Shown piece by piece: positions 52,494 to 64,000 of a stretch of 64,000 nt of DNA. The stretch is taken from NCBI GenBank assembly GCA_009937065.1, contig JAACDF010000019.1:1-64000 (forward strand). The letters are read 5' to 3'. The position numbers and the translations under genes were made by a program. The notes under the pieces are model-generated. The model was not told the DNA's origin. It saw nothing but the letters and a program-made list of their open reading frames with translations, and made no database searches. Source of the DNA: Gammaproteobacteria bacterium. Its GTDB lineage: Bacteria > Pseudomonadota > Gammaproteobacteria > Pseudomonadales > Halieaceae. Each line of letters opens with the position of its first letter. Within the stretch, counting starts at the first letter, position 1.

Positions 52494-54677
52494 CTAGCTA
52501 AAGACGTCAAAGGTGTGCGAAAACTTCAAAATCCACTCGCGCCGCTTTTCGGTGAACAGGCCCACGTCGTCATCTCGTGTTTCGTTATAAACGAGGTAGA
52601 AACCCGCGTCAGCCGATGTCAGCCACGCGAATCGGATATTCGACGCGACGACATCAGTCGCATCGTTATATTGCACCAGAGCCTGAAGCGAGACCTTGGG
52701 ATTAAACGAATAGGTCATTCGCAGTGAGCCCACATTAATCTCTAGCTTTTCGGAGCTATTGGGACGCTGAATCTCGTTATAAGTCCATCCCAAGCGCGCA
52801 TTAAACGTCTCACCAATTCGGTATCTGAGACTTGGCGTTAGCTGCGTACGGTCACCACCAAAAAAACCGCCAATCTTTGCAGTTACATCAAACGATAGCG
52901 GCTGACTATCGTCAGTCATAAGAACCAGCTGCAGCTCTTCATCATCGTAATCCCCCGCCTCGACGATTTGGCCGGGCGCAAGCTCAAAGTCTTCACGAAC
53001 TCCTTCATGCAACAGATTCACACCTGTATGAATCTCAAAGCCTGACTTCCATTCCCAATGATTATCAAGGTGGAAGAACCCTGTCTCGTGCAGGCCATCG
53101 CCACCCCAGTAGCCTCGGTAAGCAATATGGGGCCGGAGCTCAAGCAGATGTTTCCACGACGGATCCCGCCATCGTTTCAACGCGAACAGCCAGCCGCGTT
53201 TAAAATCTGTTCGCTGTAGAAAGCCAACCTCGGGATTAAAGTTTTCACCTACCTCTGTGAAACTTGCTGAATAGGACCACTCCTGCGTATCCGCCGCCGC
53301 CGAAAGGTAGAGGGCGGTGTCGTCGCCGTTTAACCCCGGCGTATCGGTTTTAGCAAAAAAGCCCGAGAGTAAACCGTCATCACCCAAACCTAACTGCCCA
53401 TCCACCGAATAGGTCCGGTTGTAATGATCAGGTCCACCATCAAGGGATCCATTTTCCTCTTTATTTACTACTAGGAATCCAAGACTTGAGCGGTTTTCGA
53501 ACTCCTGACTGACTCTCGCCACACTGAAATCCGTCTGCGGCACGATACCGGGTACTTCATCCGCCTGCATGTGGAGCAGACCCACATTAGTCGCTTCACC
53601 CACTTTCCCTGACAGACGTGCACCTGCCTTTATCGGTATCTGGCTGCCGTCACTGGCAATACCAATCCGCCGACTAAAAAACAGCTCTACCTCACGCGAG
53701 ACACCGACTGAAAACTGCCCGGCGTTCTCGAGAAAAAATGGCCGCTGCTCAGGTAGGAATAGACTGAATCGATCGAGGTTAATCTGAAACTCATCAACCT
53801 CCACTTGCGCAAAGTCGGTGTTGTAGGTCATGTCCAACGTCAAACTTGGCGTCACAGAGTATTTGATATCAAAGCCCAATTCCTGCTCGCTCAAACTTTG
53901 AATGCGATTCCCATTTCGCTCCTTGGCCAACCCATAGGGCGTTATTTTTAAATTTCGCTGTCGCGGCGCCGATATGTTCCCGACGCGACCCGCATCGGCG
54001 AGGCGTGAGAGGCTGTATTGCCGAGATATGGGTGCCCAATAGGCAACCTCGTTATTGCGTCGGATGGTGCGCTTAAAATTAAAGCCCCAGCTATGAACAT
54101 CTGCATTGCCAAAACGCAGTGACTTAAACGGGATTTCGAACTCAGCAGACCAGCCATAATCGCCTATCTTTGTCGCTACCTGCCAATTGGTATCCCAGTT
54201 GAGATTGAAGCCAGCTCCTCGGCTCATTGCGCCGCTAGCTTCCTTACTTACCTGCGCATCGTATTCGATACCCGCCGGGTTAGTGCCGAAGACGAAGCCA
54301 TTTTGCTGATCCCGAAAAGCATCAATGATGAAACTGAAGCTGTCACCATTATCTAACGATGCATCACGCCGGCTATCCGCAACGATGATGCCCGCAGGAT
54401 TGTCATCGTAAGCAACGACGCCGATGTACAAAGTGGTGTCGGTGTAGCCGATGTAGACATCGGTTTGCTGCGTTGACGGCGCACCCTCGACGGGACGCTG
54501 TTGCCAGAAGCCACTCAGTGTTCGCTTGCCCCAGGCAGCATCGCCCAGAACATCGCCATCGATCACAGGCTTACTCAATAACCTCACCGCATCAGCGGAC
54601 GGTTCAGCAAGGCCATATGGGGACCAAGAAAAAAAGGCAACTACAAAAATCGAGCGGCATAGAGCGCGTAAAATCAC
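52494..54677 (-). CDS. Exported CBM9-like / DUF5916 domain protein (putative outer-membrane beta-barrel)
   Basis: PVIDGDVLGDAAWGKRTLSGFWQQRPVEGAPSTQQTDVYIGYTDTTLYIGVVAYD then beta-rich C-terminus ending in aromatic residues (ILKFSHTFDVFS). Confidence 0.82.
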   Translation of the reverse strand: MILRALCRSIFVVAFFSWSPYGLAEPSADAVRLLSKPVIDGDVLGDAAWGKRTLSGFWQQRPVEGAPSTQQTDVYIGYTDTTLYIGVVAYDDNPAGIIVADSRRDASLDNGDSFSFIIDAFRDQQNGFVFGTNPAGIEYDAQVSKEASGAMSRGAGFNLNWDTNWQVATKIGDYGWSAEFEIPFKSLRFGNADVHSWGFNFKRTIRRNNEVAYWAPISRQYSLSRLADAGRVGNISAPRQRNLKITPYGLAKERNGNRIQSLSEQELGFDIKYSVTPSLTLDMTYNTDFAQVEVDEFQINLDRFSLFLPEQRPFFLENAGQFSVGVSREVELFFSRRIGIASDGSQIPIKAGARLSGKVGEATNVGLLHMQADEVPGIVPQTDFSVARVSQEFENRSSLGFLVVNKEENGSLDGGPDHYNRTYSVDGQLGLGDDGLLSGFFAKTDTPGLNGDDTALYLSAAADTQEWSYSASFTEVGENFNPEVGFLQRTDFKRGWLFALKRWRDPSWKHLLELRPHIAYRGYWGGDGLHETGFFHLDNHWEWKSGFEIHTGVNLLHEGVREDFELAPGQIVEAGDYDDEELQLVLMTDDSQPLSFDVTAKIGGFFGGDRTQLTPSLRYRIGETFNARLGWTYNEIQRPNSSEKLEINVGSLRMTYSFNPKVSLQALVQYNDATDVVASNIRFAWLTSADAGFYLVYNETRDDDVGLFTEKRREWILKFSHTFDVFS

Positions 54678-54826
54678 AGGGCTAGCCCTAGAAAGGAGGA
54701 CAGATTGTCAAAGGCTAAGGGTACCATCCGTGGGAGGTCCCGCTCTGAGCCCTACCCCTCGGGCGTTAGGCCGATTGGAGGATATTCGTCACATTTGAGT
54801 ACAATGTGACCGGAACAACACCTTCC

Positions 54827-56476
54827 TTAGCGCCAACAAATTACCAAGGTTTTACGCTCCGCGGACTCAACCGCCATCGCCGCGGCCTCCTCATCAAACC
54901 GATCTGAAATTTGGTCCCGTTTTATTTTCAGTGTTGGCGTCAATACGCCATTTTCGATACTCCAAGGCTCATAAGTCAGAATCGCCCCCCCCATCCGCGC
55001 ATGCTTTTCGACCACACCGTTCAACTGCTCCAAGGTCTTGAGCACAGATGCCTCGATGACATCACGGGGCGCATCGCGCATGGTCTCCGATACCACGGCC
55101 ACCATAATCGTTTTGTTCATACCCAATCCAACGAGGCACTGCTGCTCAACACAGGGATTGTCGGCAAACTGCGCCTCAATAGGGGTGGGTGCAACGAATT
55201 TTCCCTGAATCGTTTTGAAGTAATCTTTGATCCGGCCCGTGATATACAGGAACCCGTCTTCATCCTGTCGGAAGCGATCGCCGGTATGCAGCCAACCATC
55301 TTGGATTAGCTCAGCCGTTTTGTCCGGCTGCTTGTAGTAGCCAGGTGTGCAACCGTCAGCTCTAATCGCTAACTCACCCTCATCGGTGATCTTGATATCA
55401 ACCCCAGGTGCCGCCTTGCCCAATGAGCCAAGACGTCGTGCACCTTCCCGACTGATAATCAGACTCATCGCCTCTGTCTGACCGAATCCTTCCATCAAAG
55501 AAATACCCACACTGTCCCACCACTCCATCAGCGGCGCCGGTAGCGGGGCAGATCCCGTGAGGTGAAACTCGCAGCGGTCGAGACCCAGTGCTGTCTGGAC
55601 CGTATGGGCGATTGCCTCTGGGTTGGCACCCAATGCAGCATCAAACGCCTCCCGCCCACCAAACTTGGCCAGAATTGCCTGCTGAAGTTGCTCCCAAACC
55701 CGAGGGGCTCCAAAGAAGAAAGTGGGTCGCGTCCGCTGCATGTCGCGGCCTAGAAATTCCAACCCCTCGTTGAAGCTTACAGGCGCTCCGTGGCACAGCG
55801 ACGTAAATTCAATGACCTGTCGCTCGGCTAAGTGCGACAGAGGCAAGTAGGAGAAGTAAATGGGATCCGCCTCGATCGCGAGGAACTCACTGCCGCGTCG
55901 AATAGGGATAACGTTGCTATCGTTGGTTTGAATTACACCTTTGGGTCGACCCGTAGTACCGGAGGTGAAAATGAGTGCGATCATGTCATCGTGCTTAGGA
56001 ATGTGGCTGGGGCTCTCACCCTCACCTTCGCTCAGTAGCTGATCCCATGTCAGCGTCGCCTCAGGAATATCGGCACCTGGCAAGCTGATGATAGTCACGT
56101 CATCGGCAAGCACCTCTTTGACTCGGTCCCAGTTCTCCGCCTCGCCCACAAAGATGGCTTTGGATTCCGTAAATTCGGCAATGTACTGAGCAACATCCGC
56201 GTTCAATGTAGTGAAAAGACCCACGCTGACATTGCCCGCTGCCATGATAGCGAGGTCCGCAAAGAACCAATGTGCCCTGTTTCGTGACAAGAGCAGAATT
56301 TTGGTTTCTTTGTCGAATCGCTGCTCTAGGGCAGATGCAACCGCATGAATTTGGCGCCGGCTTTCTCTCCAAGAATAATCGTCACTGCCCTCGCCTTTAA
56401 AATCACGCAGCCAGATCTCATCGGATTTCTCTGCTGCCCACTGATCGAGGTAAGCCAACAAGGTATCGTGTTCCAT
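54827..56476 (-). CDS. AMP-binding long-chain acyl-CoA synthetase
   Basis: IALIFTSGTTGRPKGVIQTN, GFGQTEAMSL, LHTGDRFRQDEDGFLYITGRIKDYFKT; start corrected from 56560. Confidence 0.92.
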   Translation of the reverse strand: MEHDTLLAYLDQWAAEKSDEIWLRDFKGEGSDDYSWRESRRQIHAVASALEQRFDKETKILLLSRNRAHWFFADLAIMAAGNVSVGLFTTLNADVAQYIAEFTESKAIFVGEAENWDRVKEVLADDVTIISLPGADIPEATLTWDQLLSEGEGESPSHIPKHDDMIALIFTSGTTGRPKGVIQTNDSNVIPIRRGSEFLAIEADPIYFSYLPLSHLAERQVIEFTSLCHGAPVSFNEGLEFLGRDMQRTRPTFFFGAPRVWEQLQQAILAKFGGREAFDAALGANPEAIAHTVQTALGLDRCEFHLTGSAPLPAPLMEWWDSVGISLMEGFGQTEAMSLIISREGARRLGSLGKAAPGVDIKITDEGELAIRADGCTPGYYKQPDKTAELIQDGWLHTGDRFRQDEDGFLYITGRIKDYFKTIQGKFVAPTPIEAQFADNPCVEQQCLVGLGMNKTIMVAVVSETMRDAPRDVIEASVLKTLEQLNGVVEKHARMGGAILTYEPWSIENGVLTPTLKIKRDQISDRFDEEAAAMAVESAERKTLVICWR

Positions 56477-56606
56477 TAAATCGCCTCTTTGGGATTTTTT
56501 GTTTTTATGGCGCTCAGAGTGTCGCTCTCTTGCCCATTCTGAGCATGCCAGACTGCCCAACTAAGGCAAGAGCGCGGTTCTCGCAAAACTCAGTTGAGGG
56601 GGCGCA

Positions 56607-57746
56607 TCAGGATGCTGCGCAGGACCGAATAGTGTTGAAGTCTGATAGCTGAGCGTCGCCTCCAATCAGGCCATCATTCTTACCGGCTTCGCTGAAGTGC
56701 ATCAATAAAAGCGTCTGCGAATCGGGCTCGAACTCTTGGGTAGGTGGCTCAAACGATGCGCGGTAGCGCGTCTCATTGCTGATGCGAACCTCATCGACCA
56801 AGCCATTGAGAACCTCGTAATAGCCGCGACAGCAGTTGTTGCCACCAATCGCGATATTCTGATATCCCAGCTGGGCAGGGCGGGCGCGGAACTCTTTTTC
56901 TGCCGCCAGTTCGCCATCGACAAACAAGCGCATCAACCCCTCCTCGTTGGTCGAGGCGACGTGCACCCAGCGGTTTTTAGGTACCAGGTAATCGGAAGTC
57001 AGGCCCCTCGAGTTTGCCAATGTTCCATCGATAGAAAACCAGCCACGGAGCAAGCCATCCTTATCCACTGAGAGCCGGTACTCGCGTCCGCGTCCTGATC
57101 CGGAGTACTTATCTACGATAACGCCACCGCGCGAGTAATCCCGCAGGAAGACCCGTGCCTCGATGGTGTAATAGTCGTCAAGGTGGAGTTCTTGCGTATT
57201 GCTGACAGTGATTGCCTGCGAACCCTGATAGGGATCAAAGTCTGCGGACATGCCACAGAACGCACTGCTGTCATCCTCCGTCTCAGGCGCACAGTCGGCT
57301 TGGCCCTTCTCACAATTAGTTATCTTAAGGAGTCCATCGGCACTCCCCTTGGTCGTATGGTCAATCAGAATTCTGGTGTCATCGACCAACAAAATGAGAT
57401 CTATAGCGGGTTCTCTTTCAGTTACACCAATCTTTAATTTGTATCGCCCCGCGATTGGCTGGAAGGGGAGCATCAACTTAATTCGGGAGGCGTTGTAATC
57501 GATTAGTCGTGGTTCGAAGAGGCGGTCTGCATCTTCAGCCCCAAAAAAGATTTTGTAATCCGGATTGCTGAGCAACTGCTCTCCATAAACATTTAGGCGC
57601 GGACCGCTCATCTGGACCTGAAAAACAGGACCCGCCTCCAAAGTAGACGGGTGAGAAGCCCACAAAACCGCAGGTGTTGACAGGAACAACACCACGATCA
57701 GGACAGCATGTTTAACCGCTCGTAATTCTCTCAATTGGGTTTTCAC
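56607..57746 (-). CDS. Exported LamG/concanavalin-like domain protein
   Basis: Signal peptide, IPT-like N-terminal region, LamG-like module (YYTIEARVFLRDYSRGGVIVDKY...WVHVASTNEEGLMRLFVDGELAAEK...GLVDEVRISNETRY). Confidence 0.8.
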   Translation of the reverse strand: MKTQLRELRAVKHAVLIVVLFLSTPAVLWASHPSTLEAGPVFQVQMSGPRLNVYGEQLLSNPDYKIFFGAEDADRLFEPRLIDYNASRIKLMLPFQPIAGRYKLKIGVTEREPAIDLILLVDDTRILIDHTTKGSADGLLKITNCEKGQADCAPETEDDSSAFCGMSADFDPYQGSQAITVSNTQELHLDDYYTIEARVFLRDYSRGGVIVDKYSGSGRGREYRLSVDKDGLLRGWFSIDGTLANSRGLTSDYLVPKNRWVHVASTNEEGLMRLFVDGELAAEKEFRARPAQLGYQNIAIGGNNCCRGYYEVLNGLVDEVRISNETRYRASFEPPTQEFEPDSQTLLLMHFSEAGKNDGLIGGDAQLSDFNTIRSCAAS

Positions 57747-57764
57747 CTGAAAGCTCTAGCGCCG

Positions 57765-57803
57765 TAATCGCGAAGTAATCGCGAAATAATCGCGAAATAA
57801 TCG
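57765..57803. repeat. 11-bp direct tandem repeats (taatcgcgaag/a, 3 full copies plus partial)
   Basis: taatcgcgaag taatcgcgaaa taatcgcgaaa taatcg, just upstream of the LamG gene start at 57746. Confidence 0.9.
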
Positions 57804-58008
57804 GTTAGTAATAGTGTAATGCGCACGCGAAAAAAACTTTCCGAGTACCTAAGAGACAAATTGGACAAAAAGCCTGTCTTAAAAGTGTTGTATTAAAAGC
57901 ATCGCTACTGTCACTAGATGGGACTTACCAATAATAGCCTGTCCAATATCGCTCGCGCCACGGGTCATAACGAAGCGCTTACCTTTAACTGTTATCGACT
58001 GTGACTAT

Positions 58009-58036
58009 TTTTCTGTCACGTCTTTTCTGTCACGTC
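58009..58036. repeat. 14-bp perfect tandem duplication (ttttctgtcacgtc x2)
   Basis: Read directly at 58009-58022 and 58023-58036, just downstream of the CoA-transferase stop. Confidence 0.9.
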
Positions 58037-58053
58037 TCGCTCTTTAAGACTAA

Positions 58054-59232
58054 CTACGCGACGACACCGTTAGAACTGAGCTTACCGATGTCAGCGTCAC
58101 TCACGCCGAAGCTCTCTAGCACCTCACGAGTGTGCTGCCCGTGTGTAGGCGCGCCGCTCCCTGGCTCCAACCGCTCACCGCCAAACAAGGGTGGCGCGAG
58201 AATACGCCTAGACGAGCCCGCGACAGGATGGTCGTAAATATCCACCGTACCATTGGCCGATAACTGCTCTTGTGCGAGCACCTCGTCTCGCGTCATGACC
58301 TTGGCGCAGGGCACATCGACTTCACGTAACCGCCTCACCATTTCGTTACAGCTCAGCTCGGCACATCGCTCGGAAGCGAGGCCTTTGAGCACACGGATGT
58401 TGCGCATTTGGTTCTCAAACGTCGCAAATCGCTCATCTTCCAAAAGATGCTGCATATCAATGGATGTCAGGAAACGCTTCTGCATCTCATAACTGCCGGC
58501 TGAGATGATGACGCCGCCATCGCTGCATAGCCACGGATCATAGAGAATATCGATGAGCATTCCACCCTGCTCATGATCGTCACTAAGCAAGGTGTGATTT
58601 TGAAAGCCATCCAGGAAGATGAAGAAAAGCCCAGAATCGATCATAGAGAGGTCTATGTGCTGGCCTACCCCAGTTCGCTCTCGCAAGAAGAGCGCGCTTG
58701 TAACCGCTTGGCAGGCAGTGTAGCCCGTGATCTTGTCGCACAAGAGCGTCCGCATGAATGCAGGCTCATTACCTTTACCTTGAGTGGCAGCAACCCCCGC
58801 GTGAGCTTGGATGATGGGATCGTAAGCAGGCGCGCTACTCATGGGGCCTTGCGTACCGAAGCCAGATATTGCGGTGTAGATGAGCTTTGGGTTGATGCCA
58901 CGAAGCGTCTCCGACCCCAAACCCAACTTGTCCATGACGCCGGGGCGGAAGTTGTGAATGACCACATCGACCGATGGAATCATCGCCTTGATGACGCGCA
59001 CGCCATCCTCTGACTTTAAGTCGATCCGCAGCGACTCCTTGCCTCGATTGCAGTTGGCAAATAACGCTGAAATATCAGCCTTGCGAGCACCGATGTAGCG
59101 CATAGGGTCGCCAATCGCCATGGGCTCCACCTTGACAACACGTGCGCCTTGCTCCGCCATCATCATCGAGGCAAGTGACGCTGTAATCATGGTTGAAAAT
59201 TCAAGAATCGTGATTGACTCAAGTGGCTTCAT
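58054..59232 (-). CDS. CaiB/BaiF family CoA transferase
   Basis: ILEFSTMITASLASMMMAEQGARVVKVEPMAIGDPMRYIG, RGKESLRIDLKSEDG, HNFRPGVMDKLGLG. Confidence 0.92.
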   Translation of the reverse strand: MKPLESITILEFSTMITASLASMMMAEQGARVVKVEPMAIGDPMRYIGARKADISALFANCNRGKESLRIDLKSEDGVRVIKAMIPSVDVVIHNFRPGVMDKLGLGSETLRGINPKLIYTAISGFGTQGPMSSAPAYDPIIQAHAGVAATQGKGNEPAFMRTLLCDKITGYTACQAVTSALFLRERTGVGQHIDLSMIDSGLFFIFLDGFQNHTLLSDDHEQGGMLIDILYDPWLCSDGGVIISAGSYEMQKRFLTSIDMQHLLEDERFATFENQMRNIRVLKGLASERCAELSCNEMVRRLREVDVPCAKVMTRDEVLAQEQLSANGTVDIYDHPVAGSSRRILAPPLFGGERLEPGSGAPTHGQHTREVLESFGVSDADIGKLSSNGVVA

Positions 59233-59570
59233 ATCGGCTCCGTCGCTTTTTATTCATATGCCTAAGGAGACGCTAGTGGCAGACCAAGCGATAATCAAGT
59301 GATGACTCAAGAATCACATCCAGCGGATCGCACCCTAACCAGTCTTCAACACCAAAAAGGTGAACAGGCAGAGGTTATGCCGGCTCCTAAAGACATGCGC
59401 TCCCAAAATAGCCATAGAGAAATCTAGACGTCACATGGCGAATGACACCACTAAAACCAAACATTGGATGAACATACCCATGCCTAAAAATAACGGTGAT
59501 TACCGCCTTGATGTTTTCTAAGCTAGGCGCACGACAATTTGGCGACAATACGCAAAAAGAAAAGCGTATT

Positions 59571-60542
59571 TCAGGCGCTATCGACCTCGAGAAGGGCCTG
59601 AGAAATGGTAAGCAGCGGCTCATAATCAGAGTGATAAAGCTCCTTAAGCTGCTCTCGCATGCCACCTCTACTCATCAAATCCCAGTCGCGGTAACTCACT
59701 CGGTCATACCCGTGTTTAATGAAGTTAGCGCGAAGCTTTCTCATGGGCTTCAACCAATACGTCCAGTAAAAATGACTTGGCCCGTCGTCAGAAAGGGAGA
59801 CCGGATTGGCTGATGCAGGGCCACCCGAGCAAAAACGTTCGATGGCGTGTGCGGAATAACTCCTGTTCTTCACTTTGTCTGGCTGAAGGTCAGGTAATTG
59901 CTCCAGTCCAACCAATTTGCGCAAGCAATCCAGAACTTCGCTCTTATGACTACGAACATGTTCAAAACATACGAGTACGACCCGATCGCGGCCGAATAAT
60001 TCGACACAGTGACTGTAAATTGATCGAACCGGAAACCGACGGGCATCTATGTTACGCATGCCATCTGCATAGACGGCTCGCTTCTCACCAAAGCTGCCAT
60101 TTCTGAAATTGAGAAATGTCTCGATAGGGCCGCCACGGCCCTTGACCAGCGATTGCCGGTAGGCCGAGTGCAGCCAGTCCGCCGGATGCCGCGCCACATA
60201 GAGAATGTGAGCCTCCGGCATCAACTCCTTCAGTAACGCGAGATACTCCGGATGCTGCGGGTAGCCATCGTACATTTCACCCGGGATATCGGGCTTCGAT
60301 ATGAGCAGGCATTTCCCGCGTCCGGTCCGCCGCAACTCCGCCAAGGCGGCCATCACCTTTGCTTTGCAGTCGTCTGCCGAAGGATCGCGATAAAGGGCGT
60401 GCAGGGGCGTCATCAGGGCAGACGGATTGAAAAGTACACCGACATTCTTTAACTGAGCAAACACGAAATTTTGAAAGAAGCGCGTCGCTGTTTTATGCAA
60501 TCCAATGTGCACAACAATGCGAAGCGGCGATGAATCAGACAC
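59571..60542 (-). CDS. Sulfotransferase-like protein
   Basis: VVHIGLHKTATRFFQNFVF PAPS-loop-like motif; ILYVARHPADWLHSAYRQSL. Confidence 0.75.
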   Translation of the reverse strand: MSDSSPLRIVVHIGLHKTATRFFQNFVFAQLKNVGVLFNPSALMTPLHALYRDPSADDCKAKVMAALAELRRTGRGKCLLISKPDIPGEMYDGYPQHPEYLALLKELMPEAHILYVARHPADWLHSAYRQSLVKGRGGPIETFLNFRNGSFGEKRAVYADGMRNIDARRFPVRSIYSHCVELFGRDRVVLVCFEHVRSHKSEVLDCLRKLVGLEQLPDLQPDKVKNRSYSAHAIERFCSGGPASANPVSLSDDGPSHFYWTYWLKPMRKLRANFIKHGYDRVSYRDWDLMSRGGMREQLKELYHSDYEPLLTISQALLEVDSA

Positions 60543-60711
60543 CTGTGTTTCCTACTCAAACAACTCTTGGTCTCATGATGAATAGCCTGAAGATCAAGTT
60601 CAAGCTTGCGCTCAAAAATCATCAAATACAGTCATTCACTGGCATTTCACCCAACCTACGCTATGTTTAAAGAGCCCACGGATGGGCATTGATGTTCACA
60701 AGGAGGTGACC

Positions 60712-61212
60712 ATGACCTTACAACTGAAAGACTCAAGCAACCGCTCCGATGAGAACGGCCTGGCTGTATCAAACACACCCCGCCCACTAGCGCGCGGTCG
60801 CGATTGCGACATCTTTGCACTTCGACTACGTGAGCGCCCGCCCGAGCCACCAGAACGGCTGCTCGAGTTCTTCGAGCGGAAGCCCCAAACACCTCTGTCT
60901 CACACAACCCTGAAAGTCATCGATGTCTTATTGACCGGCGACCTGAGCCGAATTCGATCGGAAACGCTGGCTGATAGTTTGCGCATCAGCCCGACTACGC
61001 TTCGACGCCGACTTAGTAGAGACGGCATGAGTTATCAAACCATATTGGACGCGGTTCGACGCCATCGCTGTGAAGAAAGCCTGGCTGACGACTGGATGCC
61101 AGGAAAATGTCTCGCCTGGGATTTGGGCTATGCCGAGGTCAATAGCTTTTATCGTGCCTTTCGGCGTTGGACAGGCCGAAACTACAGTGACGTAAAGTTA
61201 TTGCTGGTCTGA
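60712..61212 (+). CDS. AraC-type helix-turn-helix transcriptional regulator (DNA-binding domain only)
   Basis: ETLADSLRISPTTLRRRLSRDGMSYQTILDAVRRHRCEESL...AWDLGYAEVNSFYRAFRRWTGRNYSDVK; strong AAGGAGGTGACC ribosome-binding site supports ATG at 60712. Confidence 0.82.
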   Translation: MTLQLKDSSNRSDENGLAVSNTPRPLARGRDCDIFALRLRERPPEPPERLLEFFERKPQTPLSHTTLKVIDVLLTGDLSRIRSETLADSLRISPTTLRRRLSRDGMSYQTILDAVRRHRCEESLADDWMPGKCLAWDLGYAEVNSFYRAFRRWTGRNYSDVKLLLV

Positions 61213-61994
61213 CGACGAGTCGACAGTATCAATGGGATCGAAACGTCCCATCTTGTCGTAGACCCAAAAACCGACCCACTCGTGAATTGCAGCAGTGCTG
61301 GTTGAGAGGTGCTCGACGGTGGGCATCCATCCGGGAATAGCATGAGGGTATCGATGAACACGATGATCGGTGGGTGCTGCAGTCACTTTGAATCCCTGCG
61401 CAGTAAATAAACCGACCGCACGCCGCATATGCAGGGATGATGTAACCAGTAGCAGATGCTGGTTGCTACCGCCCTCTAGTTTGGCAACCTGCTCAGCATT
61501 ACTCTGAGTTGTCAGACTCTCTTCCTCAAGTGTAATCGCTGACTCAGAGACGCCAAGGCGAACCAATAGGTCACGCATCCGAGCGGCCTCCGAGGTTGAG
61601 CCCTGCGTCTTACCACCACTGACAATCAATCGCTGTGCTTTCTTTGCCTGCCATAGTTCGGCACCCATGAGCACACGGTCACCTGCTTCATTGAGATCTG
61701 CCCAGCGGCCGAACTTTCCCTCGGCCTCAATACCGCCGCCCAGCACCACAATTATGTCACCGTCGGGAAGCTCCTCGGGGGAAAACGCCGGATAGCGTGC
61801 CTCTAAGGGTGCTGCGAATGTATTCACACCAAATTGCGTCGACGGAAAGTACAGAATCCCCAATGCTAAAAACGTGTAGAGCCCTGCGGCCGCGCGATTG
61901 CCGCGCAGCTGGCCCCACAGCGACAGGCCAACAAAGAACAGCCCTAGAGATAGTGGGTAGACGAAAAGGGAAAGTATTTTCGTCAACGTGAACA

Positions 61995-61995
<1 letters not shown>
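61198..61995 (-). CDS. YdcF/ElyC family (DUF218) envelope protein
   Basis: IIVVLGGGIEAEGKFGRWADLNEAGDRVLMGAELWQAKKAQRLIVSGGKTQG, N-terminal TM segments. Confidence 0.88.

Positions 61996-64000
<2,005 letters not shown>

Overview
Chromosomal window from a gammaproteobacterium, probably a marine oligotroph-type lineage (taxonomy is inference). Mostly core genes. (1) 0-14.1 kb, minus strand: the classic tRNA-Thr/Tyr/Gly/Thr-tuf-tRNA-Trp-secE-nusG-rplKAJL-rpoB-rpoC block. rpoC runs off the left edge and is missing from the supplied ORF track. (2) 14-34 kb: coaX-birA, ogt, cysQ, yrfG-hslR, a GGDEF protein, dxs-xseB-ispA, and the riboflavin/nusB/thiL/pgpA/nrdR/glyA operon, then ugd and a rimB-like/rimK pair. 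(3) 35-47 kb: ettA, radA, a DnaT-like plus phage-lambda-P-like pair convergent with an Hpt gene and dnaB, the rplI/rpsR/rpsF block, rlmB, rnr and tRNA-Leu. (4) 47-61 kb: a more accessory region with an alpha/beta hydrolase between repeats next to tRNA-Leu, fatty-acid/CoA genes, a DUF5916-type protein, a LamG protein and a sulfotransferase. (5) The right end has an elyC-like gene, purA and partial hisZ. Most interesting: a RibBA-type protein that seems to have lost active-site motifs in both domains; a chromosomal lambda-P/DnaT module next to dnaB; a tRNA-Leu 3'-end duplication with cassette-like hairpin repeats; and an SGNH-like protein lacking the catalytic residues. No CRISPR array, transposase, integrase or rRNA was recognised.
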